Source: Paludibacter sp. (lineage in GTDB: Bacteria > Bacteroidota > Bacteroidia > Bacteroidales > Paludibacteraceae). Taken from it: a stretch of 64,000 nucleotides of DNA. Location: contig JAQVAV010000002.1 in NCBI GenBank assembly GCA_028690665.1, positions 310,001 to 374,000 of the forward strand, written 5' to 3'. Of the stretch, positions 17,725-26,414 are shown piece by piece (the first letter of the stretch is position 1; every line of letters begins with the position of its first letter). The position numbers and the translations under genes are program-made. The notes below the pieces were generated by a model. The model worked only from the letters and a program-made list of their open reading frames with translations, was not told the origin of the DNA and searched no databases.

Positions 17725-20691
17725 TTATTCGGAAATAAGTTTTACGGTATAAATTTTATTCTCAAGTTTGATAACACAAAATATTAATCCTTTGTTTTTA
17801 ATAGATATTTGTGCTTGTCCCTGGTTCGTGTTTAAGATATTCTGTTGAATTTGTTGTCCGTTGGCATTATATAATGTCACAATTGCTTTACCTGAATTTG
17901 TTTCCGGCATTGTTAATAGTGTTGTCCCTTTAAATGGATTAGGGCTAATGCTTACTGCATGGTCAATGATTGTTTTACTACTGGTAAGCGTATTGATTTC
18001 ATACTCATAAGTTTCCGGAGCCGTAGGCCCTGCCTGAGATTCATCTACAGGCCCATTGTTTATAACTTCAGTGCCATTATATTCGTCAGCTCCGATGTCG
18101 CGAATACCAATAGCCGGTTGACCTTCAAAGTCGTAGTTTACATAATCATATCCTACCGATGCATTTATAGCCGGGCTTGAGGAAGTCAGTTTATATAAAG
18201 AGACAGGAAGTGAATAATCACAATTTTCTCCGGGAGCCCGGCAATCGGATTGTTCCAAAAGTGGATTCACCGTTTTTATTTCGGATTCGGTTGTTCCTGT
18301 CAGTCCTAAAGTTGCACTACCTGTGGGATACATGATATTATTCCGGAAACTTACTCCTGCCAGTGACGTAGTACTGTAGTATTTTATGAGTGGATTTTTC
18401 GTTCCTATGACTATGTTGTTGGCAATAACACAATTTTTGGGAGCTTTCTCATAATGTCCGCTGTTGTCATATCCTATTTCGATATTCGATTCATTGTTTA
18501 CAAAAGTGTTGAATGCAAACACAACATTTTCCGGTAAAAAATGACTTGCTAAGCTGGTAGAGCTATTGCTTACGTCTCCATTGGTGAGCGTGCAGGCAGC
18601 ATTCCATTTATCTCCGGTGAGACCTTCGAAGTAGTTGTTGTAGATTTTATGATTTAGTCCGTAGGCGCGTACCCCTCCGCATCCAATTATTCCTTCTTCA
18701 AAAATAGAGGTTTTTCCTTCTCCAAACATGAAATTTCCTTCCACAACACTGTTGTTTCCCTGTCTTAGACTAACTGTACCGAGGCAGTGGCGGAACGTGT
18801 TATTTCTGACTGTATCGCAATTGCTTTTTACCGATACAATTTCCGGGTCGCCATCACAGTCTTCGAACAGATTGTATTCTACAACAGTAAAGGCATCTTT
18901 ATGACTCAGATCACTTACTCCCATACGGATAGTTTCTTTTTCGTTGGCAACACGCGGAGTGTTATCTCTGAAAATATTATGGTCGATTCTGTCGTGTTTC
19001 GATATATCGGGAACTGTTCCGTGACTCCCATCAATAATCAGCCACGCTCCCTGATCGTGTTTTCCTTCAAACAGATTGTGGTCAACCCGGTTGTGATGAC
19101 TGTTACAAACGTCGTTGTCCCACAAGTCTCCGATAATAAGCCATTTTGATGTTTGCGTCGAATCTGATGAATCAATCATTGTGAAGTGGTTCCGTGTAAT
19201 GCGAACGTAACTGCAACCCTCTAATTTAAAAATTGTGCTTACGGGATTTACTTCGAAGTGAAATCCTTCGTAAGTTACATAGCTCTGTCCATACGGGTTG
19301 AAGTAGGATGATCCGATAATTTTTGCACCCAAAAGATTTTTTGATTTTATAATAATGGGTTTTAAAGCTGTTCCGCTCCGGGTTACTTTTACCCCGCCTA
19401 TATTGTAAGTACCGTCAAGAACTATGATTGTATCGCCCGGATCCATTTCAGATAATGCTGTTTTGAATTGGGTAGCAGTTGATACTGTTCTGATACCGGG
19501 AGAAACCTGAATTTCCGAAATATCAGCTCCTATTGACATAGAACTATTTATGACGAAAGTTTCCGGGTTGGTTGTTCCGCTAAGACTTCCTGTCCAACCA
19601 TTGAACTGGTATCCCGATGTTACATCTAAAGTTGCAGTAACGGTGGTGCCTTCGTAATAAGAGTCTTGTTGCGGCGACAACGTTATTGTTCCTCCGGTAG
19701 GCTGAGCCACTGAGATTGAATATTCAGCAGGCGGATTCTGTGTGTCAATCACCACATTGGCTCCTATGCTATAATTTTTATCCACAACAAATGATATTGG
19801 ATTCTCAGTACCGGAAAGGTCTCCCGTCCACCCGCTGAAAACATAATGTTCCGGAACAGAAATTGAAGCCAATACTTCATCATTTAACTGGTATGTTGTT
19901 TTTTGCGGATCTAATGTGATGGTTCCGTAATTCGGCTGAGTTATACTGATTGTCCTGTCGGGGGATGAAGCCTGGAATGCTATGCCAGCAATAGGAGTGG
20001 AGCCAATATAGATGTCATCAATAGCAACATTTGCTGTGCCCGACGACATGGAAAAACGGATGGAATGAAAATCGAATGATGTGGCTCCTGATTTTATTTC
20101 CCTGAAAGAGAATAGCTTATCAATCAATTCTCCATCTATCGCATATTGGCATCGAGTTCCGGTATTATCGATTTTTATTGAGATTCGTTTCCATACTCCT
20201 GCCGAATAAGACGGTTGTGTTGACCAACCAGAACTTCCATCGTATATTTTTATGTTTCCGGCAGGCAAAAATTCCAACATAAAATTCCGGTTAGTATAAG
20301 TTCCCAGATCGTACCCGGTAATACCGAAATTGGCAGTAGGAAGTTTTTTTACGTTGATCCAAAAATCGATATATACGTCTCCGGTTAAAGCCTCGATATC
20401 AGAATCGTAAGCGATATTGTCGGTTTGAATGGCGGTGTTGGTGGAGTAGAGGCGGAGTGACTGGTTTCCGGAGTATACATAATAGGCATCCGAAGTTATT
20501 TCTCCGTTTCCGGAACTTACTTCCCAGTTATTCTGATTGTTAATACTCCCGGAACTATAGCTTTCGTTACTTTCAAATGAGGTGCTGAGTAAAGTTTGTC
20601 CTTGTATCTCAGAAATAAATAAGGCAATAATAAGTAATACTAATGAGAATGTTTTTGATTCTTTGTTAAAAATAAGATACGTGTGATTCAT
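17725..20691 (-). CDS. Large PL6-family lyase with lectin and B-repeat domains, T9SS exported
   Basis: This 988-aa protein starts with a long signal peptide (about 1-32). A lectin-like domain follows (33-235), then two divergent InlB-type B-repeats (about 245-315 and 322-392), each with a FxGWTGxLSGTxNP motif. The PL6 beta-helix spans about 400-880 with Lys622 (IVSVKS) and Arg643 (SLRQGNN), and a T9SS sorting domain occupies about 905-988. Gln replaces the His that follows the catalytic Arg in the other two PL6 copies here, so it probably belongs to another PL6 subfamily. It is the first gene of the operon running to 6638, and its promoter has operators. Confidence 0.88.
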   Translation of the reverse strand: MNHTYLIFNKESKTFSLVLLIIALFISEIQGQTLLSTSFESNESYSSGSINNQNNWEVSSGNGEITSDAYYVYSGNQSLRLYSTNTAIQTDNIAYDSDIEALTGDVYIDFWINVKKLPTANFGITGYDLGTYTNRNFMLEFLPAGNIKIYDGSSGWSTQPSYSAGVWKRISIKIDNTGTRCQYAIDGELIDKLFSFREIKSGATSFDFHSIRFSMSSGTANVAIDDIYIGSTPIAGIAFQASSPDRTISITQPNYGTITLDPQKTTYQLNDEVLASISVPEHYVFSGWTGDLSGTENPISFVVDKNYSIGANVVIDTQNPPAEYSISVAQPTGGTITLSPQQDSYYEGTTVTATLDVTSGYQFNGWTGSLSGTTNPETFVINSSMSIGADISEIQVSPGIRTVSTATQFKTALSEMDPGDTIIVLDGTYNIGGVKVTRSGTALKPIIIKSKNLLGAKIIGSSYFNPYGQSYVTYEGFHFEVNPVSTIFKLEGCSYVRITRNHFTMIDSSDSTQTSKWLIIGDLWDNDVCNSHHNRVDHNLFEGKHDQGAWLIIDGSHGTVPDISKHDRIDHNIFRDNTPRVANEKETIRMGVSDLSHKDAFTVVEYNLFEDCDGDPEIVSVKSNCDTVRNNTFRHCLGTVSLRQGNNSVVEGNFMFGEGKTSIFEEGIIGCGGVRAYGLNHKIYNNYFEGLTGDKWNAACTLTNGDVSNSSTSLASHFLPENVVFAFNTFVNNESNIEIGYDNSGHYEKAPKNCVIANNIVIGTKNPLIKYYSTTSLAGVSFRNNIMYPTGSATLGLTGTTESEIKTVNPLLEQSDCRAPGENCDYSLPVSLYKLTSSSPAINASVGYDYVNYDFEGQPAIGIRDIGADEYNGTEVINNGPVDESQAGPTAPETYEYEINTLTSSKTIIDHAVSISPNPFKGTTLLTMPETNSGKAIVTLYNANGQQIQQNILNTNQGQAQISIKNKGLIFCVIKLENKIYTVKLISE

Positions 20692-20716
20692 TTCAGTTTT
20701 TATTTATATGCTTTAA

Positions 20717-20749
20717 TTGGTTGACCAATTAATTGGTTGACCAAAAGTA
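20717..20749 (-). promoter_or_regulatory. Promoter and paired operators of the 988-aa PL6 operon
   Basis: Two operators, TTGGTTGACCAA at 20717-20728 and 20733-20744, are 16 bp apart start to start. The minus-strand -7 element TACTTTTG lies at 20749-20742 and overlaps the second operator. No TTG is found at the ideal 19-bp spacing. The arrangement copies that at the SusC promoter, which supports repression by the same regulator. Confidence 0.75.
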
Positions 20750-20817
20750 ACGTATTTACTGGAAATAAAAAAAATATTTTCTGATTATTTTATCAAATGT
20801 GTTGTAAAACATGAAAA

Positions 20818-20829
20818 TTGGTCGACCAG
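20818..20829. promoter_or_regulatory. Distal operator upstream of the 988-aa PL6 promoter
   Basis: TTGGTCGACCAG matches the operator except for the last base and sits about 70 bp upstream of the -7 element. Its distance would allow DNA looping with the proximal pair. It might instead affect the divergent RRM gene, although that promoter is 190 bp away. Confidence 0.6.
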
Positions 20830-21014
20830 TTTTTTATACAGAGGTAAAACATGTTATTTCTTGTAGAAATACTGGAATAATTTTGATAACGGGGAATGAC
20901 TCTTTTTATTAATATTTAAATTTTCATGGGTTCTGTTTATGTCAAACTCACATTAAATTATAAATAAAATCAAGAATAATTGAATATTTATGATAGAATG
21001 ATACATATTATACT

Positions 21015-21022
21015 TACCTTTG
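21015..21022 (+). promoter_or_regulatory. Probable -7 element for the RRM protein gene
   Basis: TACCTTTG fits TAnnTTTG. No TTG lies 19 bp upstream. If used, transcripts would carry a leader of about 125 nt before the ATG at 21156, long enough for post-transcriptional control. Confidence 0.45.
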
Positions 21023-21155
21023 TCTCATAATTGAAAAAATAAGTCCGGGTCATCTACTATTCAATCCGTTTACTCTCTCTTAGGATTAAAAATAGAATTC
21101 ATTTCTCTGCCTTTCTTATTCAATTAACTATTAATTTATTAATTCTATTTTTTAA

Positions 21156-21464
21156 ATGAACATTTTTGTAGCAAAATTAAGCTTCGGAACTACAGACGAA
21201 GATCTTAAACAACTTTTTGGAGAGTATGGCGAAGTTAGCTCTGCTCACGTAGTAACAGATAAAATGACCGGGCGTTCAAAAGGATATGGTTTTATTGAAA
21301 TGCCTGATGATGAAGCCGCAAATAAGGCTATCAAGGAATTGAACGAATGTGAATATGACGGACGTGTAATTGCTGTTTCTCAAGCGCGTCCCAGAGAAGA
21401 AAAATCTTACTCTGACAACCGTGGAGGGTACGGAAATAACGGCAACCGTTCCAGAAGATATTAA
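21156..21464 (+). CDS. RRM RNA-binding protein
   Basis: This 102-aa protein is a single RNA-recognition motif followed by a short basic Gly/Asn/Arg tail. RNP2 is IFVAKLS near the N-terminus and RNP1 is KGYGFIEM at about residues 47-54. Such proteins are common in Bacteroidota as global RNA-binding proteins or chaperones, often cold-induced. A second family member lies at 27571. A strong terminator follows immediately. Confidence 0.92.
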   Translation: MNIFVAKLSFGTTDEDLKQLFGEYGEVSSAHVVTDKMTGRSKGYGFIEMPDDEAANKAIKELNECEYDGRVIAVSQARPREEKSYSDNRGGYGNNGNRSRRY

Positions 21465-21487
21465 TTAATTCTTTTGATATTTTAAAA

Positions 21488-21520
21488 AATGCCTTTATTC
21501 ACAATAAAGGCATTTTTTTT
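21488..21520 (+). terminator. Terminator of the RRM gene
   Basis: Arms AATGCCTTTATT and AATAAAGGCATT close a 3-nt loop and are followed by an eight-T run. This is a textbook intrinsic terminator. Confidence 0.88.
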
Positions 21521-21528
21521 ATTGAACA

Positions 21529-21703
21529 CGTCTTTGCTTTCGAATCAGATAGAATTAAAAATGTCATATTTCTTTTTTTAGACAGAAAATACTCCCGATA
21601 GACTATGGAATTACCGAAATCAGTAAGGTATAAGATCTGTTAATTTTGTCTTATATTTTCTAAATATTATCGAAAAAAGGGATTATTATGAAAAGTCAAG
21701 ACG
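21529..21703. repeat. MITE-like repeat family B, copy 2
   Basis: The ends are CGTCTTTGCTTTCG and, inverted, GAAAAGTCAAGACG, about 175 bp apart. The right half aligns closely with the copy at 386-563. It occupies the middle of the 440-bp gap between the RRM and cold-shock genes; the remaining AT-rich 200 bp up to 21904 shows no other feature I can support. Confidence 0.7.
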
Positions 21704-21904
21704 ACTTTATTATTTATTTCTTTTGAATATCCTGATTTTTATAAATAACTTTCTGAAAAACTTTTATTTGAAAACATAATTTGAAGTGCTCCTGACTTTT
21801 TTAATATAATGTTGATAAGAAAATTTGGGTATATTAAAAATACGAGAAGAATTCTTCTGTCAATTATTTTCAAAAACTTTTTTATTTAAATAAAATTATT
21901 TAAC

Positions 21905-22354
21905 ATGGCAAAACCTATTACACATAACAAACGTGATAATGAAAAAAAGAAACAAGAAAAACGCATAGAAAAACAAAAAAGAAAAGAAAAACGAAAACTT
22001 TCAGGTACAGATAGCTTTGATGATATGATTGCTTACGTAGATCAAAATGGTATGATTAGCTCTACCCCTCCTGAATACAATAAAACTGAAAATTCGAATG
22101 CCCGTGATACTGTTTCTGAAAAAAAGAGACAAAGTCCGGAAGAGTATAATAGCACAGTAGGAATCAAAGGCCGGGTTGAATATATAAATGCAGAAAAGGG
22201 GTATGGATTTATTAAAGAAATTATACGGACAGATAAATATTTCTTTCATGTAAGCGGGCTTTTGGACTCCGTCCAGGTTGGCGATATTGTTTTATTTGAT
22301 CTGGAACGAGGGAAAAAAGGATTTAATGCTGTAAGAATTAAAAAAGAAATATAA
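21905..22354 (+). CDS. Cold-shock-domain protein with basic N-terminal extension
   Basis: This 149-aa protein has a very Lys/Arg-rich, probably disordered segment (residues 1-40) and a linker. A C-terminal cold-shock domain starts near residue 80, with RNP1 KGYGFIKE and RNP2 YFFHVSG. It should bind single-stranded RNA or DNA. Bacteroidota commonly encode this longer CspA-like form. It belongs to a set of RNA-handling genes between the two halves of the alginate locus. An IS256-like element begins 30 bp after its stop. Confidence 0.9.
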   Translation: MAKPITHNKRDNEKKKQEKRIEKQKRKEKRKLSGTDSFDDMIAYVDQNGMISSTPPEYNKTENSNARDTVSEKKRQSPEEYNSTVGIKGRVEYINAEKGYGFIKEIIRTDKYFFHVSGLLDSVQVGDIVLFDLERGKKGFNAVRIKKEI

Positions 22355-22383
22355 TTATATCGCTTTATATTAGATTATAAAAA

Positions 22384-23801
22384 GACACTGTCCACAAAAT
22401 TGTGTAAATGCAAAACTACAGGATTGGATTCTTGTAGTTTTTTTTATTTTCAAGCCCCTCGTAATTTGGTGAGAGGGGATTCGAAAAGAAAAAACCATGA
22501 TTAGTAAGAAAAGTAATTATTAATTTTGTCATTGTTTAATTTTATGGACATTCCAAAAGATTTATTAAACAAGGAGTTTCTGTCACAATTTAAGACAGAC
22601 GAAGATGTCAGCAAGTTTTTGACCGACTTGCACGCCAGAGTATTGAAACAAATGCTCTAAGGTGAAATGGATTCTCATTTAGGATATTAGAAACACTCAC
22701 CGGAAGGCAATGACAGTGGTAATTCACGAAACGGCAAGTATCCAAAAAAGATACAAACTCATTACGGAGAGTCAGTTATTGAAGTGCCACGTGACCGCCA
22801 GAGGAAATTTGAACCCACGGTAGTTCCTAAACATCAAAGTCGTGGTTTATCAATAGAAAAACTAGTTATCTCACTTTATGCCAAAGGCATGAGCGTATCG
22901 GATATTGAAGAAGAAATGAAAGAAATCTATGGCATTAGTCTTTCTACCTCAGCAATATCTATCATAACCAATAAAGTAACACAGGCCGCCATAGAATGGC
23001 AGAACAGACCATTGGAAAGCCTTTATCTGATTGTTTGGTTGGACGGTATTGTATTCAAAGTTCGGGATCAGGGCAAGGTTATCAATAAAACTGTTTATCT
23101 CTGTGTTGGCCTCAATAAAGAAGGCATAAAAGAAGTTTCTGGGTATGTGGATTGGCAAATCTGAAAGTTCCAGTTTCTGAACAGACGTTTTGACTGATTT
23201 AAAAGCTAGTGGAGTAGAAGATATTCTGGTAACAGTAACTGATAATTTGAATGGATTCACCGATTCAATAAAAGCTGTATTTCCCAATGCAATCACTCAA
23301 ATATGTGTTGTTCACCAGATACGCAATTCCTGTCGGTATGTGGTTTGGAAAGAAAAGAAAGAATTTACCTCTGATTTAAAGAATATCTACAATGCTCCAA
23401 CCAAAGAATCAGGCTGCTTCAGAGCTTGATTTATTTGATCAAAAATGGGCTAAGAAATATCCTTATGCCATACGTTCCTGGCGTGTAAATTAGGATGAAC
23501 TGACCGCATTCTTTGATTTTCCAATTGAGATCAGAAAAATCATTTATACAACCAATTTAATTGAAAATCTTAATGGGAAAATCAGAAAATACACCAAAAA
23601 CAAACTGTCATTTCCTAATGATGATGCTCTTAAGGAAGTGGTATTTTTTTTCTCTAACTGAAATACAGAAAAGTTGGGATCAACCTATTTGGAACTGGGG
23701 CTTGATTTTTAATCAATTTCTAACTATATTTAAAAACAGGATTCAAGTCTAAAACCTGAATCCTGTAGTTTGACGTTTACACAAAATTTTGGATAGTCCC
23801 T
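22384..23801 (+). mobile_element. Decayed IS256-family insertion sequence
   Basis: Inverted ends of about 40 bp can be matched: the left end from 22384 and the right end, reversed from 23801, share TTGTGTAAA and ACTACAGGATT. Between them is a broken IS256-type transposase reading rightward. I do not see a clear target-site duplication, and the arms have drifted, which fits an old insertion. Confidence 0.85.
22544..23710 (+). pseudogene. IS256-family transposase remnant
   Basis: The frame from ATG 22544 (MDIPKDLL) has in-frame stops at 22658 (TAA) and 22688 (TAG). It then reads through a typical IS256 core with VWLDG near 23038. It shifts frame near 23150 and again near 23420, has another stop near 23490, and shifts once more near 23640. 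DDE-type positions are still recognisable in WLDGIVF, VTDNLNGF and TTNLIENLNGK. With at least three stops and three frameshifts it cannot make an active transposase. Confidence 0.85.
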
Positions 23802-23906
23802 TAAATTTTGATTTCACTTTACATCTCTGTTCCCCGAAAACTTAATTACAGCTCTCCTTGATTTGTCATTTTCCATGACAACCTACAATGCCTATGCGAT
23901 CTCTCG

Positions 23907-24146
23907 TTATATTTTTGATTTGTGTAACCTGATGTAATTGGCTACACGTTCATCTCTTTCTTCCTGAGATAAATCGGCCGGAAGTTCAATGGATGTTCTA
24001 TTGTTTATAATAACGCGAACAACATCTCCTTTTTTTTCTTTCATTTCTTTTAGTATAGAAACAATTTGTTTGGTTGCAGATGCTTTTTCTGTAAGAGTTA
24101 TTCTGCCTTCTTTTTTATTGTTGTTGAAGTTTTGTTTTATCGTCAT
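23907..24146 (-). CDS. Small basic protein downstream of DEAD-box helicase, function unknown
   Basis: This 79-aa protein has no signal peptide or membrane segment. It has a helical basic centre (KQIVSILKEMKEKKGD), a short strand segment (VVRVIINNRTSIELP) and a C-terminal helix. It lies 31 bp after the helicase stop on the same strand and is probably co-transcribed. I do not recognise the family. A helicase cofactor or a small RNA-binding partner is a guess from position only. Confidence 0.6.
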   Translation of the reverse strand: MTIKQNFNNNKKEGRITLTEKASATKQIVSILKEMKEKKGDVVRVIINNRTSIELPADLSQEERDERVANYIRLHKSKI

Positions 24147-24177
24147 AGTAATTCTTAATTAAATTAGCATATTATTT

Positions 24178-25293
24178 TTATTTTGCTATCCGTAAATTTT
24201 TTCCGGTTAACTTTTGAATGTCATTCAGTAGTATTTTTTCCTCTTGCGTACAGAATGTAAGAGCGATTCCTGTATGGCCGGCCCTGCCGGTTCGTCCAAT
24301 ACGATGTACATAGGTTTCTGCTATGTCTGGTAGATCGTAATTTATCACTAATTCTAATTTATCAATATCTATTCCCCGAGCTGCAATATCTGTAGCAATA
24401 AGAGCTCTTGTTTTGTTCGTTCTGAAATTGGTCAGGGCACGTTGTCTGGCACTTTGCGATTTGTTTCCATGAATTGCTTCACTTCCAATACCGGCTTTGC
24501 AAAGCAATCTGGCTATTTTATCAGCACCATGTTTTGTGCGGGAAAATATCAGAGCCGATTGTTGTTTTTTGTTGTTTAGCAAATTAATCAGTAAATCTTT
24601 TTTGTCTGGTTTTTCTACGAAATACAGATATTGCTGAACAGTATCAACCACAGATGAAGTAGGAGCAACTTCTACTTTTACCGGATTCTTTAAAATAGTT
24701 TGAGATAAAGTGGCAATTGTTCGAGGCATAGTTGCCGAAAAGAAGAGTGTCTGTTTCTCTTTTGGTAATTTTGGCAGTAATCGTTTAATGTCGTGAATAA
24801 AACCCATATCAAGCATTCTGTCCGCTTCATCTAAAACAAAATAACGGATTGAATTCAGATTTACAAATCCCTGATTCATCAAATCTAATAAACGTCCGGG
24901 TGTGGCAGTTAAAATATCAACGCCTGATTTTAAAGCATTTACCTGACTGTTTTGATTAACACCTCCGTATATCACGCTGTGGCGTATCTCGATATATTTC
25001 GTATAATCTTTAATACAATCATCAATTTGAATAGAGAGTTCCCGAGTAGGAGTCAGAATTAGTGCCTTAATTTCTTTTTTCTTTTTCTTTTCGTTGTCTT
25101 GGTATAACCGTTGGATGATAGGAATGGCAAAAGCGGCTGTTTTACCAGTTCCTGTTTGTGCCAGACCTAAAATATCTTTGTTGTTTAAAACGAAAGGAAT
25201 AGCTTGTTCCTGTATTAATGTCGGATTTACATATCCTTTTTCATGTAGAGCCTTCAATATAGGCTCAATAATATTTAATTCTTTAAATGTCAT
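24178..25293 (-). CDS. DEAD-box ATP-dependent RNA helicase (RhlE-like)
   Basis: This 371-aa protein contains all core helicase motifs: the Q motif near residue 28, motif I AQTGTGKT (45-52), PTREL (82-86), DEAD (155-158), SAT near 185, and HRIGRTGRAG near the C-terminus. There is almost no tail after the second RecA domain, as in short RhlE-type enzymes. It unwinds structured RNA, for example in ribosome assembly or cold adaptation. Its neighbours are a small basic protein, RRM and cold-shock proteins, which supports a role in RNA remodelling under stress. Confidence 0.95.
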   Translation of the reverse strand: MTFKELNIIEPILKALHEKGYVNPTLIQEQAIPFVLNNKDILGLAQTGTGKTAAFAIPIIQRLYQDNEKKKKKEIKALILTPTRELSIQIDDCIKDYTKYIEIRHSVIYGGVNQNSQVNALKSGVDILTATPGRLLDLMNQGFVNLNSIRYFVLDEADRMLDMGFIHDIKRLLPKLPKEKQTLFFSATMPRTIATLSQTILKNPVKVEVAPTSSVVDTVQQYLYFVEKPDKKDLLINLLNNKKQQSALIFSRTKHGADKIARLLCKAGIGSEAIHGNKSQSARQRALTNFRTNKTRALIATDIAARGIDIDKLELVINYDLPDIAETYVHRIGRTGRAGHTGIALTFCTQEEKILLNDIQKLTGKNLRIAK

Positions 25294-25373
25294 AATTTTT
25301 TTTAATGGTGTTGTAAACCAAAGATCTAGTTTGTTTTACAAACAGTAATTTATTGTTGTAAAATGTTTTGTTT

Positions 25374-26414
25374 TTAGTTATACTCTGAAAGCATGGTATT
25401 ATATGTTTGTGCAATTCTGAAAAAACGGGATGAATGTTCTTTTATCGGCGAGTGAGGATAGTTGTTTAATACGGAAGTAATATTCTTTTTTAGAAAAACA
25501 AGCAACAGTAGATCCGAAGAATTTTTATCTATAGTCAGGTTTATGTTTTTTGCTGTAATGTATTCTGTTATTCGTTTGTATTCCTCAATAGCAACATGAA
25601 TTATGTCCTCGTCTTTATCAAGAAGAGATAGCGTAATTGCTTCCGGAGAATTTAAATTAAAAGTAAGAAGCTCGTCATACAGTAGCCCCGCATTGTTGGA
25701 AAACGACTCACCAACTTTAAATAATTCTCCCATTCGGATGACAAAGTCGTGAACATCTATAAATTTGCCACGATGTGACTTCAATCGCTCATTGGTTGCC
25801 TGTAGTAGTTTCTGAATAATAATATCTCCGGATTTGGTAATTAAACCTAATTGATTTATTAAAAGTTTTTCTTCTTTTGATAAATATCGGGCATGTAACT
25901 TATATTGTAAATCATGTTCAATTTCATTGTATACATGTGATAATAAGCTGCATACCTGTATTTCACATAATGTGTCTTTTAAATTGAAATTGTCTGCTAA
26001 ATATTCTGAAGGTAGGGTAACCAAGCAATGCGTGGCTTTATAGTATTTACCAGCTATGCCGCTTTTGTCTTTGACTTCAATCTGTACTTGGTGTTTGCCT
26101 GAGAAAATATTCCGGATTGCTTCTACTATTTTAGGGATGTCTGTTTCCTGATAGGTAAGTATCCTGACTCCTGCGAGGTCACTTATTTTATCAAAAACAT
26201 CTTCTGCTGATTTGTATTCTGTTGATTTTCTTAATTTTTCGGTCAGGCTTGCCGGGCTTTTTGTACGATGCTGTACTGTTGCCCTAATTGTTAGATTTTC
26301 ATGTAAAATATTTTCACAGATGTTGAAAACAATATCTGCTAATTTTTTATATCGGTCGTATTCCCTGATATATCTTTTTACCGTTTCTTCTACTAATTTA
26401 TCATTTGTTTTCAT
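25374..26414 (-). CDS. RelA/SpoT-domain protein, alarmone synthetase-like
   Basis: This 346-aa protein has a RelA/SpoT nucleotidyltransferase domain at about residues 45-190. Recognisable parts are HRTKSPASLTEKLRK (substrate loop), DLAGVRI, and EIQVCSLLSHVYNEIEHD with the catalytic-type Glu. There is no HD hydrolase, TGS or ACT domain. The C-terminal 150 residues are helical and unassigned. It could be a pyrophosphokinase making (p)ppGpp, or a toxin-type synthetase. Its ATG overlaps the TGA of the upstream gene (ATGA), so its translation is coupled to the nitronate monooxygenase-like gene. No antitoxin-like small gene adjoins it. Confidence 0.82.
   Translation of the reverse strand: MKTNDKLVEETVKRYIREYDRYKKLADIVFNICENILHENLTIRATVQHRTKSPASLTEKLRKSTEYKSAEDVFDKISDLAGVRILTYQETDIPKIVEAIRNIFSGKHQVQIEVKDKSGIAGKYYKATHCLVTLPSEYLADNFNLKDTLCEIQVCSLLSHVYNEIEHDLQYKLHARYLSKEEKLLINQLGLITKSGDIIIQKLLQATNERLKSHRGKFIDVHDFVIRMGELFKVGESFSNNAGLLYDELLTFNLNSPEAITLSLLDKDEDIIHVAIEEYKRITEYITAKNINLTIDKNSSDLLLLVFLKKNITSVLNNYPHSPIKEHSSRFFRIAQTYNTMLSEYN

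Noticed and set aside
22784-23429. Two intact genes in the IS256 element
   Set aside because: They are fragments of one transposase separated by stops and frameshifts.
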